Below, piece by piece: positions 9,582 through 20,193 of a stretch of 64,000 bases of DNA. Each line of letters starts with the position of its first letter. Positions within the stretch are counted from its first letter, which is position 1. The stretch is from contig CP075493.1 in assembly GCA_021613535.1 (NCBI GenBank), positions 12,152,001 through 12,216,000 on the forward strand. The letters run 5' to 3'. Position numbers and translations under genes: made by a program. The DNA comes from Adineta vaga (lineage: Eukaryota; Rotifera). The notes under the pieces were generated by a model, which did no database searches, had not been told where the DNA came from, and saw nothing but the letters and a program-made list of their open reading frames with translations.

Positions 9582-10765
9582 TTATGAGAAATTGAACAGA
9601 ATGCAACGTAATAGAAAACGAAAAGTTTGTTCATCAAAATTAGTTTCATTCTGTTCTGCTTCAAGGAGTTTTGCATGAAGCTAAAGAGAAATCGATAATA
9701 TTAAATAACAGTTGAACGAAAAAGAAGAAATAGTAAGAAATATCAACCTTTACAAAGGTTTATTTTCGTTAAAATTTGCCTTGATAATGGTAATTTTACT
9801 TCGACCATCGGTGAAGAAGTTTATCATCAATGTTTGGAATGTTATGACATTGAATTTGATTTTTGTTATCTAAATCCTAAAAAATCAAGTTTTTGAATAA
9901 TACTTACTTCTATTATAATAACTTGTTCATAAGGATTAATTAATGGTCACTAGAAAAAAGGATTATTTCAATTCGTCATCCAACCAATACTTACTTTTCG
10001 ACTAATTAATTCACGAATACGATTCATCGTACGAGAAGAAATTTCATGGTCAACTATATTTTCTGATGATTCTGACTAAAAGATCAATTGATATATACAA
10101 ATTTGTGAGGTAATCGTAATGGGGATGCAAATATAAACTCCAACCTCCGCTAGAAACGATAGACAAGATCAAATGGTCGAGAACTTTCACTAAAAAATAA
10201 TATAAAAACCTACCAGACCCAATACTAAGTGTGAGAGACAATGTAGTGATATCTATCACGTTTATTGGGGGTAAACAAGGACAGAATCAGGATCACGAAA
10301 TAACTGCTGTGCGAACATAGAAAAACATCTCTATATGTATAACTAGACATATAAAGAGAAACACAACAAAAAGAATAATAACACGAGAAAAAGAAATGAA
10401 AAGAAAAGAGACACAACGAAGAAGATCATCATGAAGACATGATGATCAAGAGAAGACCACATTCCACAGGAAAGAAAGAAAACATGTATGTGGTGACTAG
10501 AATGGAATGTAGAAGAGGAAAGGAAAAAAGAAAATACATGTATATGGAAGGTAGCGTCATGAAGTAATATCCAATGACGCTAAGAAAATTTAAGAAATAA
10601 ATCAAGACTTACAGCATAATTTGTTTTAACATCAACTGGTGATCCTAATGAATTGTCAAGTGAGTTTTGACGAGTATAGTTCCATATATTTCCCTAGATG
10701 TTATATTGATTAAGAAGCTTTGAATTGTTGATCGAACCATCTGATAATTGTTCAGAAATATCACC
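9582..10765 (-). pseudogene. Decayed multi-exon gene of unknown function
   Basis: Four or five exon-like segments with plausible splice sites run on the minus strand. They include one near 10615-10765 (KLLNQYNI, in-frame TAG, then GNIWNYTRQNSLDNSLG and a GTAAGT donor), one at about 9990-10077 (SESSENIVDHEISSRTMNRI), one at about 9907-9951 that begins with a TGA codon in frame, and a last exon at 9582-9680 (LHAKLLEAEQNETNFDEQ) ending in TAA. The two in-frame stops and an internal frame change say the gene is broken. The intron from about 10078 to 10614 is unusually long and may hold an insertion. I do not recognise the family. Confidence 0.45.
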
Positions 10766-11149
10766 TTTTAAAATTACAAGATCATTAATCAGAATAAAAC
10801 AAAATTTTTTGAAAATAATTTTAACAGGAAAATAATTTTACTGTAGTTGTTTTCAAGATGAACTTATCAAGAAACTCATCCATGGTTGTAGGTGAGGGTG
10901 TTGGAAGGAAAGTGTGGAGGTTGAAAAGTTTAAAACTCGAAGCTTCGACTTCTAGATATATAAGTTTAATACTCGAATCGAGTTAACGATTTCTACACTA
11001 CTCTTACAAAGGCGAACTGTTGCACGGTGCTTCATTTTCTGCACTTACAACAAATTAAATAATTGACATATTTCAAGAAGTCTCTATGAAAAGTGTCAGT
11101 TTATTTACGAATAAAATAATTACTGAATTCACAACAATGTTCTTAATTT
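10766..11149. other. Intergenic, AT-rich
   Basis: Between the decayed gene and the 3' end of the EEP gene. I see nothing I can support here. Confidence 0.4.
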
Positions 11150-12151
11150 TCATACGAATCGAAATGATGCTGCAAGCAACAAATGATCTGATGGATGTGT
11201 TCTATCAGGATATGATTTTCCTGTTGGATGATTCGGTAGTTTTAATACATCGTGAACTATTAGATTACCAGCAAAGAAAATATAATCGAGTGTTGCACGA
11301 AAACTTGGTGATTTTCGTGTACTAGCAAAATTCGTATAATTTGGTTCACGTCCATTTTTTTCTCGATAAGCACTTCTCAATATCTGATGAGTATTGAATG
11401 GACAAGTAATTCCATGATCACCCACTTTTGGAAGTACAATATTCTGAGCATAACCACGATGCGTGAGCACTCGATAAGAAATATCATTTGGTTTCAAATT
11501 AAAATCACCGGCAAGAATAAATGGACGACCATCAGCTAATTGAAACATAAGATCTTTAACTGCAGACGAATGTATGACCATCACATCTGGTATCATGAAA
11601 AGACAAGGCATGTGATACGTACCAATAAATAATGGTTTTCCATAAACAAGAACTCCTACACAAACTAATGTATTTTCTAATGACATAGATTTTTTCCAAG
11701 GATCATCCGAATTTCTTTTAATTTTCTTCGTAAATGAATCTTTCAGATTAGTCCACCATGCAGATGCTCTTGGATCTTTGTCAGCTGACTGAATAGTGGA
11801 ACGAATATAATCTCCAATATTGATCGTATTCTGATATATTAATGACATGGTATTAGGTATTGCCACAGCTACTCCCATATAATCATTGTAATGATTACCA
11901 TATAAACTTTCAAATAATTTATAATTCATTTGCTGAAAAAATGACTGTAATGTTGGTAATAAAGTGTTACTAACTTCTTGTAAACAAATAATTGTATTTT
12001 TATGAGAACGAATCTCTTTTTCTAATTGAGATTTGATTAGTTTCCATCGATAATCAATTCGTAGATATTCTGGTCGACTTTCTATATAATATCCTGGTTC
12101 TTCTGCAAGAGCAGGTACTAATATATTGTATGTGACAAGACGTACAGCCAT
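11150..12151 (-). CDS. Endonuclease/exonuclease/phosphatase (EEP) family protein
   Basis: A single-exon frame of 333 residues starting at ATG 12151. It has the EEP signatures in order: VTYNILVP at the N terminus (catalytic Asn), CLQEV with Glu59 (metal ligand), a central FILAGDFNLKPND (Asp and Asn) near residue 215, and the C-terminal HPSDHLLL with Asp322-His323. The YNILVP start and overall size are closest to the CCR4/nocturnin/Angel branch, which removes poly(A) or processes RNA ends, but other EEP enzymes (sphingomyelinase-like, inositol phosphatase-like) are possible. There is no signal peptide and no membrane segment. A second, shorter EEP gene lies at 42925-43716. Confidence 0.8.
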   Translation of the reverse strand: MAVRLVTYNILVPALAEEPGYYIESRPEYLRIDYRWKLIKSQLEKEIRSHKNTIICLQEVSNTLLPTLQSFFQQMNYKLFESLYGNHYNDYMGVAVAIPNTMSLIYQNTINIGDYIRSTIQSADKDPRASAWWTNLKDSFTKKIKRNSDDPWKKSMSLENTLVCVGVLVYGKPLFIGTYHMPCLFMIPDVMVIHSSAVKDLMFQLADGRPFILAGDFNLKPNDISYRVLTHRGYAQNIVLPKVGDHGITCPFNTHQILRSAYREKNGREPNYTNFASTRKSPSFRATLDYIFFAGNLIVHDVLKLPNHPTGKSYPDRTHPSDHLLLAASFRFV

Positions 12152-12692
12152 CGTATTCTACAGTGAAGAGGAAAAACAAAAATGAAAAGTGTGATGATGT
12201 ATTATAGAGAAGAGGAAGAAACCCACATATAAGTAATGCAAGACTATGAAACAAGCAAACACACAGGTATACGTTAAATCGTCATAAAAAACGTAATTTG
12301 GTTTGTATCCACCAACATGTCATGCATATCATTAGTCACAGAAATATTTTTCATTTTTGTAATGTTGAATATTATATGCTAATTACAAATCGTAGAATCA
12401 GTTTGTTTATCAAACATTATTGTGGCAATAGTATACTTATATTTCAGTTTTAGAATGTGTTTTTGTTGTTAGAGAAAGAAAACTATTTAGAAAGTCTTTT
12501 TCTTGGCATCTTCTACATGAATTTCTGATTGTTTCGTAAATTAACGTTGTATATTTATGGTCAATAATGCTACTGTTGTAGTAGTAAAACGTGACAATCT
12601 ATGATAGAGAATTTAGGAATATGTCAAGAGTAAATAAAGAAAAAAAGGAGGCTGTTCAATGAGTTATTTTTTCAATAGATTGAAATGTATAT
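12152..12692. other. Intergenic between EEP and DUF1399-like genes
   Basis: Promoter-side region of the EEP gene and 3' flank of the next minus-strand gene. AT-rich, with no supported gene. Confidence 0.4.
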
Positions 12693-13163
12693 TTAACCGA
12701 TTGAATTGCAACTAGTACATGCTTTGCATTTGTTTTGGCATCGACCTGCACTTTTCATGCCACTATGAGATTCACCGGCAGCACATTCACCTTCTTCTCG
12801 ATCCCACATAACAGCATTGACATGATCGACACCTAATTGATTGACAAGATATTCGTAAATATCATCTTCATTTCCATCACTTGGATGACCTGACCAAAAA
12901 GGTACATGATGAACATATCGACCAAATGCATCTTTGCTAAACTCCATGTACATTGGTGTATTGAGAATATGCGCATGCCAAGCTTTATCAATCATTGCCG
13001 ATGGACTACCGTTCTTGCCTTGTTTAAGTGCAGCATAGTAATGAGCCAATTCTGCTACACAATCCAAAGCTTCCTCACGACTCATATGTTCATGTTTTTC
13101 AAGTCGTTCGACGATATATTCAGTATCGCGTGCTGGTATAACTACTGGTTCGAATGATGCCAT
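12693..13163 (-). CDS. Small DUF1399/GRDP-like protein
   Basis: The first in-frame ATG is at 13163, giving 156 residues; the open frame extends 15 bp further only through a TTG. The core MIDKAWHAHILNTPMYMEF resembles the repeated motif of glycine-rich-domain proteins (DUF1399, PF07173), whose conserved element is a WHxHI followed by a tyrosine. The C terminus has a cysteine cluster (CQNKCKACTSC) that may bind metal. Family members are known in plants, fungi and bacteria; biochemical function is not established. A TATA-like box lies about 50 bp upstream. It is divergent to the methyltransferase gene starting at 13502. Confidence 0.65.
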   Translation of the reverse strand: MASFEPVVIPARDTEYIVERLEKHEHMSREEALDCVAELAHYYAALKQGKNGSPSAMIDKAWHAHILNTPMYMEFSKDAFGRYVHHVPFWSGHPSDGNEDDIYEYLVNQLGVDHVNAVMWDREEGECAAGESHSGMKSAGRCQNKCKACTSCNSIG

Positions 13164-13214
13164 TTTAAAAATGATCAATGGAATGTAATCTGAGTTTGAA
13201 GGAAATGTCGAGCA

Positions 13215-13222
13215 CTTTTATA
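13215..13222 (-). promoter_or_regulatory. TATA-like box for the DUF1399-like gene
   Basis: TATAAAAG on the minus strand, 52 bp upstream of the ATG at 13163, a usual distance for a short 5' leader. Position is the only support. Confidence 0.45.
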
Positions 13223-13415
13223 CTACCGTCAATTACGCAAATATTTTTTTTGTTCGAGGTACGTCATGTTGGTTGATCGATGCTTCACTTACTTTTTCTC
13301 GGAATAAGTTTCCTCAGCAATGTTCTGTTTTTATTACTTTTTTTCCCCGAAAAACTCTATGCAAGAACAGTTATTTTGCAAACGCCAGGATGTATTTGTT
13401 TTTCTCTGTTCTTTT

Positions 13416-13424
13416 TATATAAAA
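13416..13424 (+). promoter_or_regulatory. TATA-like box for the methyltransferase gene
   Basis: TATATAAAA on the plus strand, 78 bp before the ATG at 13502. With the minus-strand box at 13215-13222 it makes the 338-bp interval a likely divergent promoter region. Confidence 0.45.
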
Positions 13425-13501
13425 GTTGTTGTCTACGCTGCGATGTACTTGTAGCGTAAAACACTTCAGAATTTCCAACATAATTCTCTAATTGGCCGGA
13501 T

Positions 13502-14734
13502 ATGTTGGAAATTTTGGTTAAAACCTCCGAGATGAATGGATGTATTGTTCATGGGTGTTATTTTGTTATATTCGTATTATCATTTTTATATGCATTATGC
13601 TACATTTTTCATTGGTTAGCACATCGCAAAGATCTATTTGGACGATACTATGCAACGTTATTTTATTTTTTAGCAAAAAGATTCAATATTACATATGTTT
13701 TTCCACATATGAGAAATCCAACAAATAGAAGAAGAAATGTGTTTAGTTTAATTGCTCGTTATGATCCTTTTATGTATTGGATGATGTGTTTGGATTCCTA
13801 TCGAGTGAATGCCTATGAAGAAGCAATTAAACAGTATAGACAACGACAAGACAAAGCGGTTTGGTTAGATATTGGTACAGGTGCTCATATGCCATTAACG
13901 CGTTTATTAATAAAATATGGAGTTGCAAAACATGTCCATGCAGTCGAAGCCAATCGTGAAACATATCAATTTGCAAAAAAACTTCAACAGCAATTACCCA
14001 ACGAAGAAAAGAAAAAGATTTCCTTGTATGGCTGTTATTCAAGCCATATTGATTGGTATGCTCAAGATCCTCAACCAAATGCGATTATTCATGAAATAGT
14101 TGGTTGTATATCTTCCGATGAAGGATGTATTCGAGTGATGCATGATATAATTCAGAATCTTCATGGAAATGTATCGTTTTGTATACCTTATAAAATTGGA
14201 ACACTATGTATACCAGTGTCACGTCCCAATGTATCTTTAATTTCATCGTTTTGCTCATGTTTGTTGTCAACATCAGTGAGAATCATTAAATCAATCGGTA
14301 TACAGGGCATGTTCAATCCACCGAAAGATGTATTTCTTTGTGATAAACCAGAATTTATTGAAGATTTCATCTTAGAAGATTATGTTCGAAAACCATTAGA
14401 AAACTATCGAAAATTTTCAACGAAATTTATTGTAAAAAAGAGTACGGCACAATGGACTGGTTTTTATCTCGCGCCGTATATTTTAACCGCAGGAGGCAAG
14501 AGAAATGATTTAGTAGAAATAGATGGATTAAAAAACATCACAAATTGGCCAGTACGTTATGTTCAAATGTATGATTATGAAAAAGGTATTGTCGTCAAAC
14601 AAGATGATACAATACATGTTGTATTTGAATCTGATCTAACGAATGAATGCCCCATCTATCGATTAGAAGCATGGACAAATGATGACTATTTAATACGTTC
14701 ATCTTTTGCTTGGAAAGGACCTGCTGTTCATTAG
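13502..14734 (+). CDS. Membrane-anchored PRMT-like SAM methyltransferase
   Basis: 410 residues from ATG 13502. An N-terminal hydrophobic helix (about residues 17-38) should anchor it in a membrane. Motif I is WLDIGTGAHMPLTRLL (121-136), and post-I HAVEAN ends with the ribose-binding acidic residue. HEIVGCISSDEG (197-208) sits where protein arginine methyltransferases have the double-E substrate loop. The C-terminal part (WTGFYLAP onward) looks like the PRMT beta-barrel. The second Glu of the double-E loop is not obvious, so arginine methylation is not assured and another acceptor is possible. The gene lies 106 bp upstream of the carboxylate reductase-like gene on the same strand, which hints at a shared pathway. 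Confidence 0.7.
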   Translation: MLEILVKTSEMNGCIVHGCYFVIFVLSFLYALCYIFHWLAHRKDLFGRYYATLFYFLAKRFNITYVFPHMRNPTNRRRNVFSLIARYDPFMYWMMCLDSYRVNAYEEAIKQYRQRQDKAVWLDIGTGAHMPLTRLLIKYGVAKHVHAVEANRETYQFAKKLQQQLPNEEKKKISLYGCYSSHIDWYAQDPQPNAIIHEIVGCISSDEGCIRVMHDIIQNLHGNVSFCIPYKIGTLCIPVSRPNVSLISSFCSCLLSTSVRIIKSIGIQGMFNPPKDVFLCDKPEFIEDFILEDYVRKPLENYRKFSTKFIVKKSTAQWTGFYLAPYILTAGGKRNDLVEIDGLKNITNWPVRYVQMYDYEKGIVVKQDDTIHVVFESDLTNECPIYRLEAWTNDDYLIRSSFAWKGPAVH

Positions 14735-14840
14735 ATTCAGATTTGTTTTTTTTTCGCTTGAATTTAAAAGAAAAGAGAAAAATAGCTATATTGAAATACT
14801 TTATTAATTCTTTTTTTTTTGCATTCATTTGAAGATTAAA

Positions 14841-17800
14841 ATGAATAATACGACGACAGAATCGAACAAAATCAGTTATTGGTTTTGTCAGCAATGTGGT
14901 CGAAATTTCGAGCATGGTGAATTCTATTTCAATTGTGTTGTTTGTGATGATTACAATATCTGTAATGAATGTTTAATAATAATTCATCCATTGCATCCTC
15001 ATCGATTGATGCAAGAATTAGCTTATGGAAAAGAAGACATCTTCATAGATCGTCAAGAGAAAAGTATGGCTGATGGAATTGAAGCGACGATAGCTATGTA
15101 TCATGATCGTTATTGTTTGGGTGTACGTGATATCGATACGTATTCTTGGTTGACCTATCAGACAATAGGAGATCGATCAAGAAATTTTGGAGAAGGTTTG
15201 AGAGAAATCATTGAACCAGGTGGTTTTCTTGGTATTTGTGCAGGAAATCGACCTGAATGGATTATTACTGATTTTGCTTGTATTCTTCAGAATCTTATTA
15301 GTGTAACAATGTATTGTTTATTCAATGATTCAGAATTAACGTATATTATTAATAATACTAAAATATCCGTCATTGTTTGTGATCAACAAATGTTATCCAA
15401 ATTGATTCGGTTATTATCTCAATGTCCATCACTTCATCATCTTATATGTATGGATCCTATTCCTCAGTCTGATCAAGTTATATATTACATGGGCGATATT
15501 GAAGCACGTGGTGTAAATAAACAATATACAGCTGTTAGGGTGAATCCAAATGACTGTTCAACGATAATCTATACAAGTGGGAGTTCAGGATTTCCTAAAG
15601 GTGCAATGATTTCACATCGTGCTTATCAAACAACATTTTTACAGCGACATTGTGCGTTTCGTCTTGATCCAATCTATTTCTGTTATGAACCATTAGCATG
15701 GGTGACTGGCCGTTTTGCTGTTTTGAAAACTTTTCTTGCTGGAGGACGTACGGGATTTTCTTCAGGCAATGTTTCTCTTTTAATGGAAGAATTAGCTTTA
15801 GTTAGACCAACAAATTTTTCTGCTACACCGGCAATACGGAATAAAATCTATGCCGAATATAAAGCAGCTCTCTCATCAACATTGAAAGAAGGAGAAATTC
15901 TACAACAATTTTCTCGACTTATTCCTACACGATGTAAACGAATCAATGTCGGTGGCGCAATGATTAGTTCAACTGTCCTTGATTTTATTAAACGATGTTT
16001 TACACATTGCTCTGTTTATGAATCTTATGGAATCACTGAATGTGGATCGGTAGCATCGAACAATGTCATAAGAGATTCAATACAATATCGCCTTTTATCA
16101 ATTCCTGAAATGGGATATACTACAGATGACGAACCATTTCCTCGCGGAGAACTTCTAATTAAAAATGAAGAAATGTTTTCCGGCTATGTCAATGATCTTG
16201 AGGAAACACAAGCAGCTTTTACTGAGGATGGATTCTTTCGTACAGGTGATGTAGTTGAGATACGACTTCGTCCAAATGGAGCATCTTATGTGAATCTTAT
16301 CGATCGCAAAAAGAATTTTTTCAAACTTTCTCAAGGACAATATATTTCACCGGAATATCTTCAAACAATCTATATTCAAAGTCCATTCATTGAACAAATC
16401 TATATACATGGTGATCTTTTAGCAGATTCAATTTCAGCTGTTGTTGTACCAAACCGAGATTATGTACAAATATTTGCATCTGAACATCATTTAGAGACAT
16501 TGGATATGAATAACCCTCATCCAAAGTTGTACAATGCTATTTTAGAAAATCTTCGTTCGATCGCACAGAAAGAATCTCTTCGTCGGCACGAAATACCATC
16601 ACGATTGATTATTGATTTTCAATCTTTTACATCAGAAAATGGTTTGTTAACATCAACCATGAAACCATGCCGTCCAAAATTAGCTGCATATTATGGTGAA
16701 CAATTGAAGCAACCAAAGACACTTGAACAACGATTAAAAGATCTATTGAATGATAAAGAAAAAGATAATAACTTTATTCCAAGTGGTGGAGATTCCTTGA
16801 GTGCTATGCGTTTATCCCATCTGATCGAAAATAATCTTGGAATAACTGTACCAGTTAGTATACTTTTAGAACTAAACATGACTTTTGATCAATTAGCAGA
16901 GATAATTCAAGACCTAACTTTTATATCTTCTGCATCTCGTTCAACAATAGAAAAATTATATCATGATTCAGAATTATCGATAGATATCCCTATTGGAAAC
17001 AAATGCAAAGATACAAGTAAATATCCAACGATGATATTTATTAATGGAACAACGGGATTTGTTGGTGCATTTTTGTTAGCAGAATTATTAACGGTTTATT
17101 CTTCAGAGTGTAAATTTGTTTGTCTTATTCGATGTAAATTTTCAAAGATTCCATTAGATCGCATTCGTGAAAATCTACTCTTTCATAAAGTATGGAGAAA
17201 CGATCTTCAAGAACGAATTATTCCATTGCAAGGTGATTTAGAAGAACCGTATTTTGGATTAGATCATCCAACTTATCAAGCATTGGCTGAACAAATTGAT
17301 CTTATTTTTCATTGTGGTGCAACTGTTAATTTTGTTCTACCATGTAGTAAACTTTATCAATGTAATGTTTGTGGTACACAAGAAATTGTACGTTTCGCTA
17401 CGTACCAGAAAACAACTTATGTACCTATTCATTATATTTCAACGTTGAGTGTTCTGATACCAAATGTAAGTAAAGAAGTATCCGTTGATGAAATCCTTCC
17501 CGATGGTTTAATTACTGGTTATGCACAGAGTAAATGGGCAGGTGAAAGATTGCTGATGAAAGCGAATCATCTCGGTTTACCGATAACCATTTATCGTCTT
17601 GGATCAACTTGGGCTAGTACAGAAACAGGTGCCTGTAATCAAACTGATCTTCAGACATTTTTTTTCTTGGCAATGATGAAATCAAAGAGTTATCCTGAAA
17701 CGATGGTACATATAAATTTCCATGGATTACCCGTTGATTTTAGCACTAAGAGTATTGTTTATTTGAGTCAAATTCAGTCTGAGATAAGTGGAAATATCTA

Positions 17801-18109
17801 TCATTTTCAGAATCCAAATAGTGGAGTACAATTTGACGATATTATTGATGGTATGCGTCGATGTGATATTCATTTGCAGAGCATCTCATTGGAAGAATGG
17901 CGAAAAAAATTGAAAGCCACCGATGATGGAAATAGATCACTTGCACTATTAGTGATTATTTGAATGAAAATCTTTTTCAAGAAAAATGGGAAATATCTGC
18001 TGAACAATTTTATCATTCGATTTCTCAGTTACCTTTTCCAGCACTGAATGATTTGTATTTTATGAAATGGTTTAGTTTTATAAAAAATGAATTGCTTGAA
18101 TTAGTTTGA
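14841..18109 (+). CDS. ZZ finger-adenylation-carrier-thioester reductase (carboxylic acid reductase-like), frameshifted near its end
   Basis: The first ATG is 14841 (the frame opens at a TTG 12 bp before). Residues 14-54 form a ZZ-type zinc finger (CxxC...CxxC...CxxC...HxxxxH). An AMP-forming acyl-CoA synthetase-like adenylation domain follows, with YTSGSSGFPKGA near residue 245 and FRTGDV later. A carrier site GGDSLSAMR (Ser near 651) would take phosphopantetheine. A thioester reductase of the NAD_binding_4 type follows, with NGTTGFVGAFLL near 735 and the YAQSKW catalytic Tyr/Lys near 893. The reaction would be ATP- and NADPH-dependent reduction of a carboxylic acid to aldehyde or alcohol. 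The main frame stops at 17963, but the expected C terminus continues in another frame to TGA 18107-18109. The domain plan is that of bacterial/fungal CARs; horizontal origin is likely. Confidence 0.82.
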
Positions 18110-18156
18110 AACGAGAGAAGATATAGGAAGTGTTCATTTTTCTCAAGTATTTTTTG

Positions 18157-19205
18157 ATGAATCATATAATTCAGCACTTGAGAGAGCACCCGTATTACCA
18201 TTAAGTCCACCAGCAACTAATATTCGACTATCTGTTAATACAGTTATTGTATGGTCGTACATTATATAATTCTGTTCTACCTAGAGAAAAAACAATACAT
18301 CCACCCATAACAAATACATTTCCATTTTTTAATAAACATGCACTATGACAAATTCGAGGACTATTCATAATACCAGTGTTAAACCATTCTAAAGAAAAAT
18401 TTACCTGTTGGAAAAGTCACGATTGTTGATTTTATTAAACCAGCAACGACATATGTACAAACCAGAGAAAGAATAACTATAAAAAAAACATATAGTTCTG
18501 TCATCATAATCTAAGATTTCATAGCGATTTACATTTCCATATACAATTTAGTAATAGATCTACCGTATGCTAATTTTTCTCGCCACGAAGTAAAAATAGA
18601 TAAATATTCGGACTTCGTCATCATAAGATAATACTATTACTGTTAAAATGTGAGGACATGGCGTTTTTTTGGTTCTACTTGCGTGTAACTTATATAGAGA
18701 ATTGTGACGTTTTCATTGTGTCTTTTAAGTCTATATTTGATTTAACTCTGCTAATCGTACTATTCTCATCTCATACAGTATTCCTTTTCTTTTCTATACT
18801 ACAGTACAATTGAATTAATCTGTATATACAATTCAAATTCTCATTTGTATTACTGATGTTTGATTCATTCTATATTCTACACTATACCCACACTCTCAAG
18901 ATTGATAATAACTGGATAGTTAGAATAAAGTATTCAAAAGTCCATTTCTGTCAATTTTTATGGATACAGTTCAGCAGTTTTATAATACGCAATACCACTA
19001 AAACCACCTGCAACTAATACTTTTCCATTTGCTAATTTAGATGATGTATGATATCGTCGTACAACATTCATACTTCCTGTATATCTCCATGCTAAAATAT
19101 GATTAAGTTACCTCTTAATCATCAGATGTGAACATTAATCACCCGGTATGATTGTGATGGTGGTAGTCTTGGTCGTTATTGGTGTTGCTGTCGGTTCTAT
19201 TTTAG
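18157..19205 (-). pseudogene. Kelch-repeat gene remnant
   Basis: Minus-strand segments carry clear kelch motifs: WRYTGSMNVVRRYHT, then ANGKVLVAGGFSG and TAELYP (about 18958-19093); WFNTGIMNSPRICHS with LLKNGNVFVMGG (about 18290-18392); and DSRILVAGGLNGNTG with SSAELYDSS (about 18157-18290). Upstream, an exon near 19147-19203 is Thr/Pro-rich (TATPITTKTTTITI), the kind of stalk that precedes kelch repeats in such proteins. Segments end in stops (after AELYP and after SSKNT) and large parts of a full propeller are missing, so this is a broken gene. Confidence 0.65.
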
Positions 19206-20193
19206 TAGAACAAGGAAATTGTTCAAGCGTTATGAATAAATGATGTACAAAATATTTTCACATTGATAATAAATTTACTGAATCTCGATAATACGACCGA
19301 TTGATTCGTAAATATTAAACACGAATTTTGTTCCCATTGAATAACGAATGTCGTAAGATTTGAATCAAATAATTTAAGGCTGATATCATGGATTCTGATT
19401 TTATCATTTCACATACACATTCATTTTTTGTTTTATTAAATAACGTTTGATAAACATTACCGCAATTATTCGACTATTTTCAAACTTATTGGAAATAATA
19501 CAGTTCACAGGATCAGACAGTAAAAAGAAAAAAGCGATTGTCAACATTTTCGATTAATTTTTTATGTTTTACTTTCTCAAATAGACCAGTTCAATATAAA
19601 ATGAATAGCAAAAGATTGCTTCTCAAATTTTAAGTAAGTATAAGTATCGTCATCACCATAGCATACTTCGAAAGATGTCATAAACGAATTACTTTAATTG
19701 TTACATTTACTGAAGGAAAAACGATAAATGATTTGTTGATACTCTTATTCTATTTAAAACTTTTTTCAAAAACTTCTCCTTAAATTGGAGTGCAAATGTT
19801 GTTACAGAGATCGAAATATTATTCTAATTAAGATGCTGTGAAATAGAATAATCCATTTAGTCCACAAGCGAATTCGACGACAATGGAAGAAAGCGGTCTC
19901 TTCAGTCATTATGATTTTCGTCTGCTTCAGACTCTTTAATGCGACAAAACAAACGTGAATGAGTAAGCAAACCTTTTTTTTTTGTATCGTAGATAACATC
20001 TACACGTGTAATAGAATGGAAAAAAACCTCGGAAGTACAAATTTCATATAGTATTTCATCTGATTTATAAATTGTACTGTATTATAGTTGCGCATGTTAT
20101 ACTATTTTATTTGTTGAATTTAATTATTAAGTTTAATATAAAATACAACAACTGATCCTTTCTTCTTCAATTTCTTATTTTACGGTATTGCAT
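19206..20193. other. Intergenic, AT-rich
   Basis: About 1 kb between the kelch remnant and the cullin locus. A 65-codon minus frame (19802-19999) has no recognisable content. Nothing else is supported. Confidence 0.4.

Noticed and set aside
18020-18216. Minus-strand frame overlapping the CAR-like 3' end
   Set aside because: It is partly the antisense of the frameshifted C terminus and partly kelch remnant in the wrong frame.
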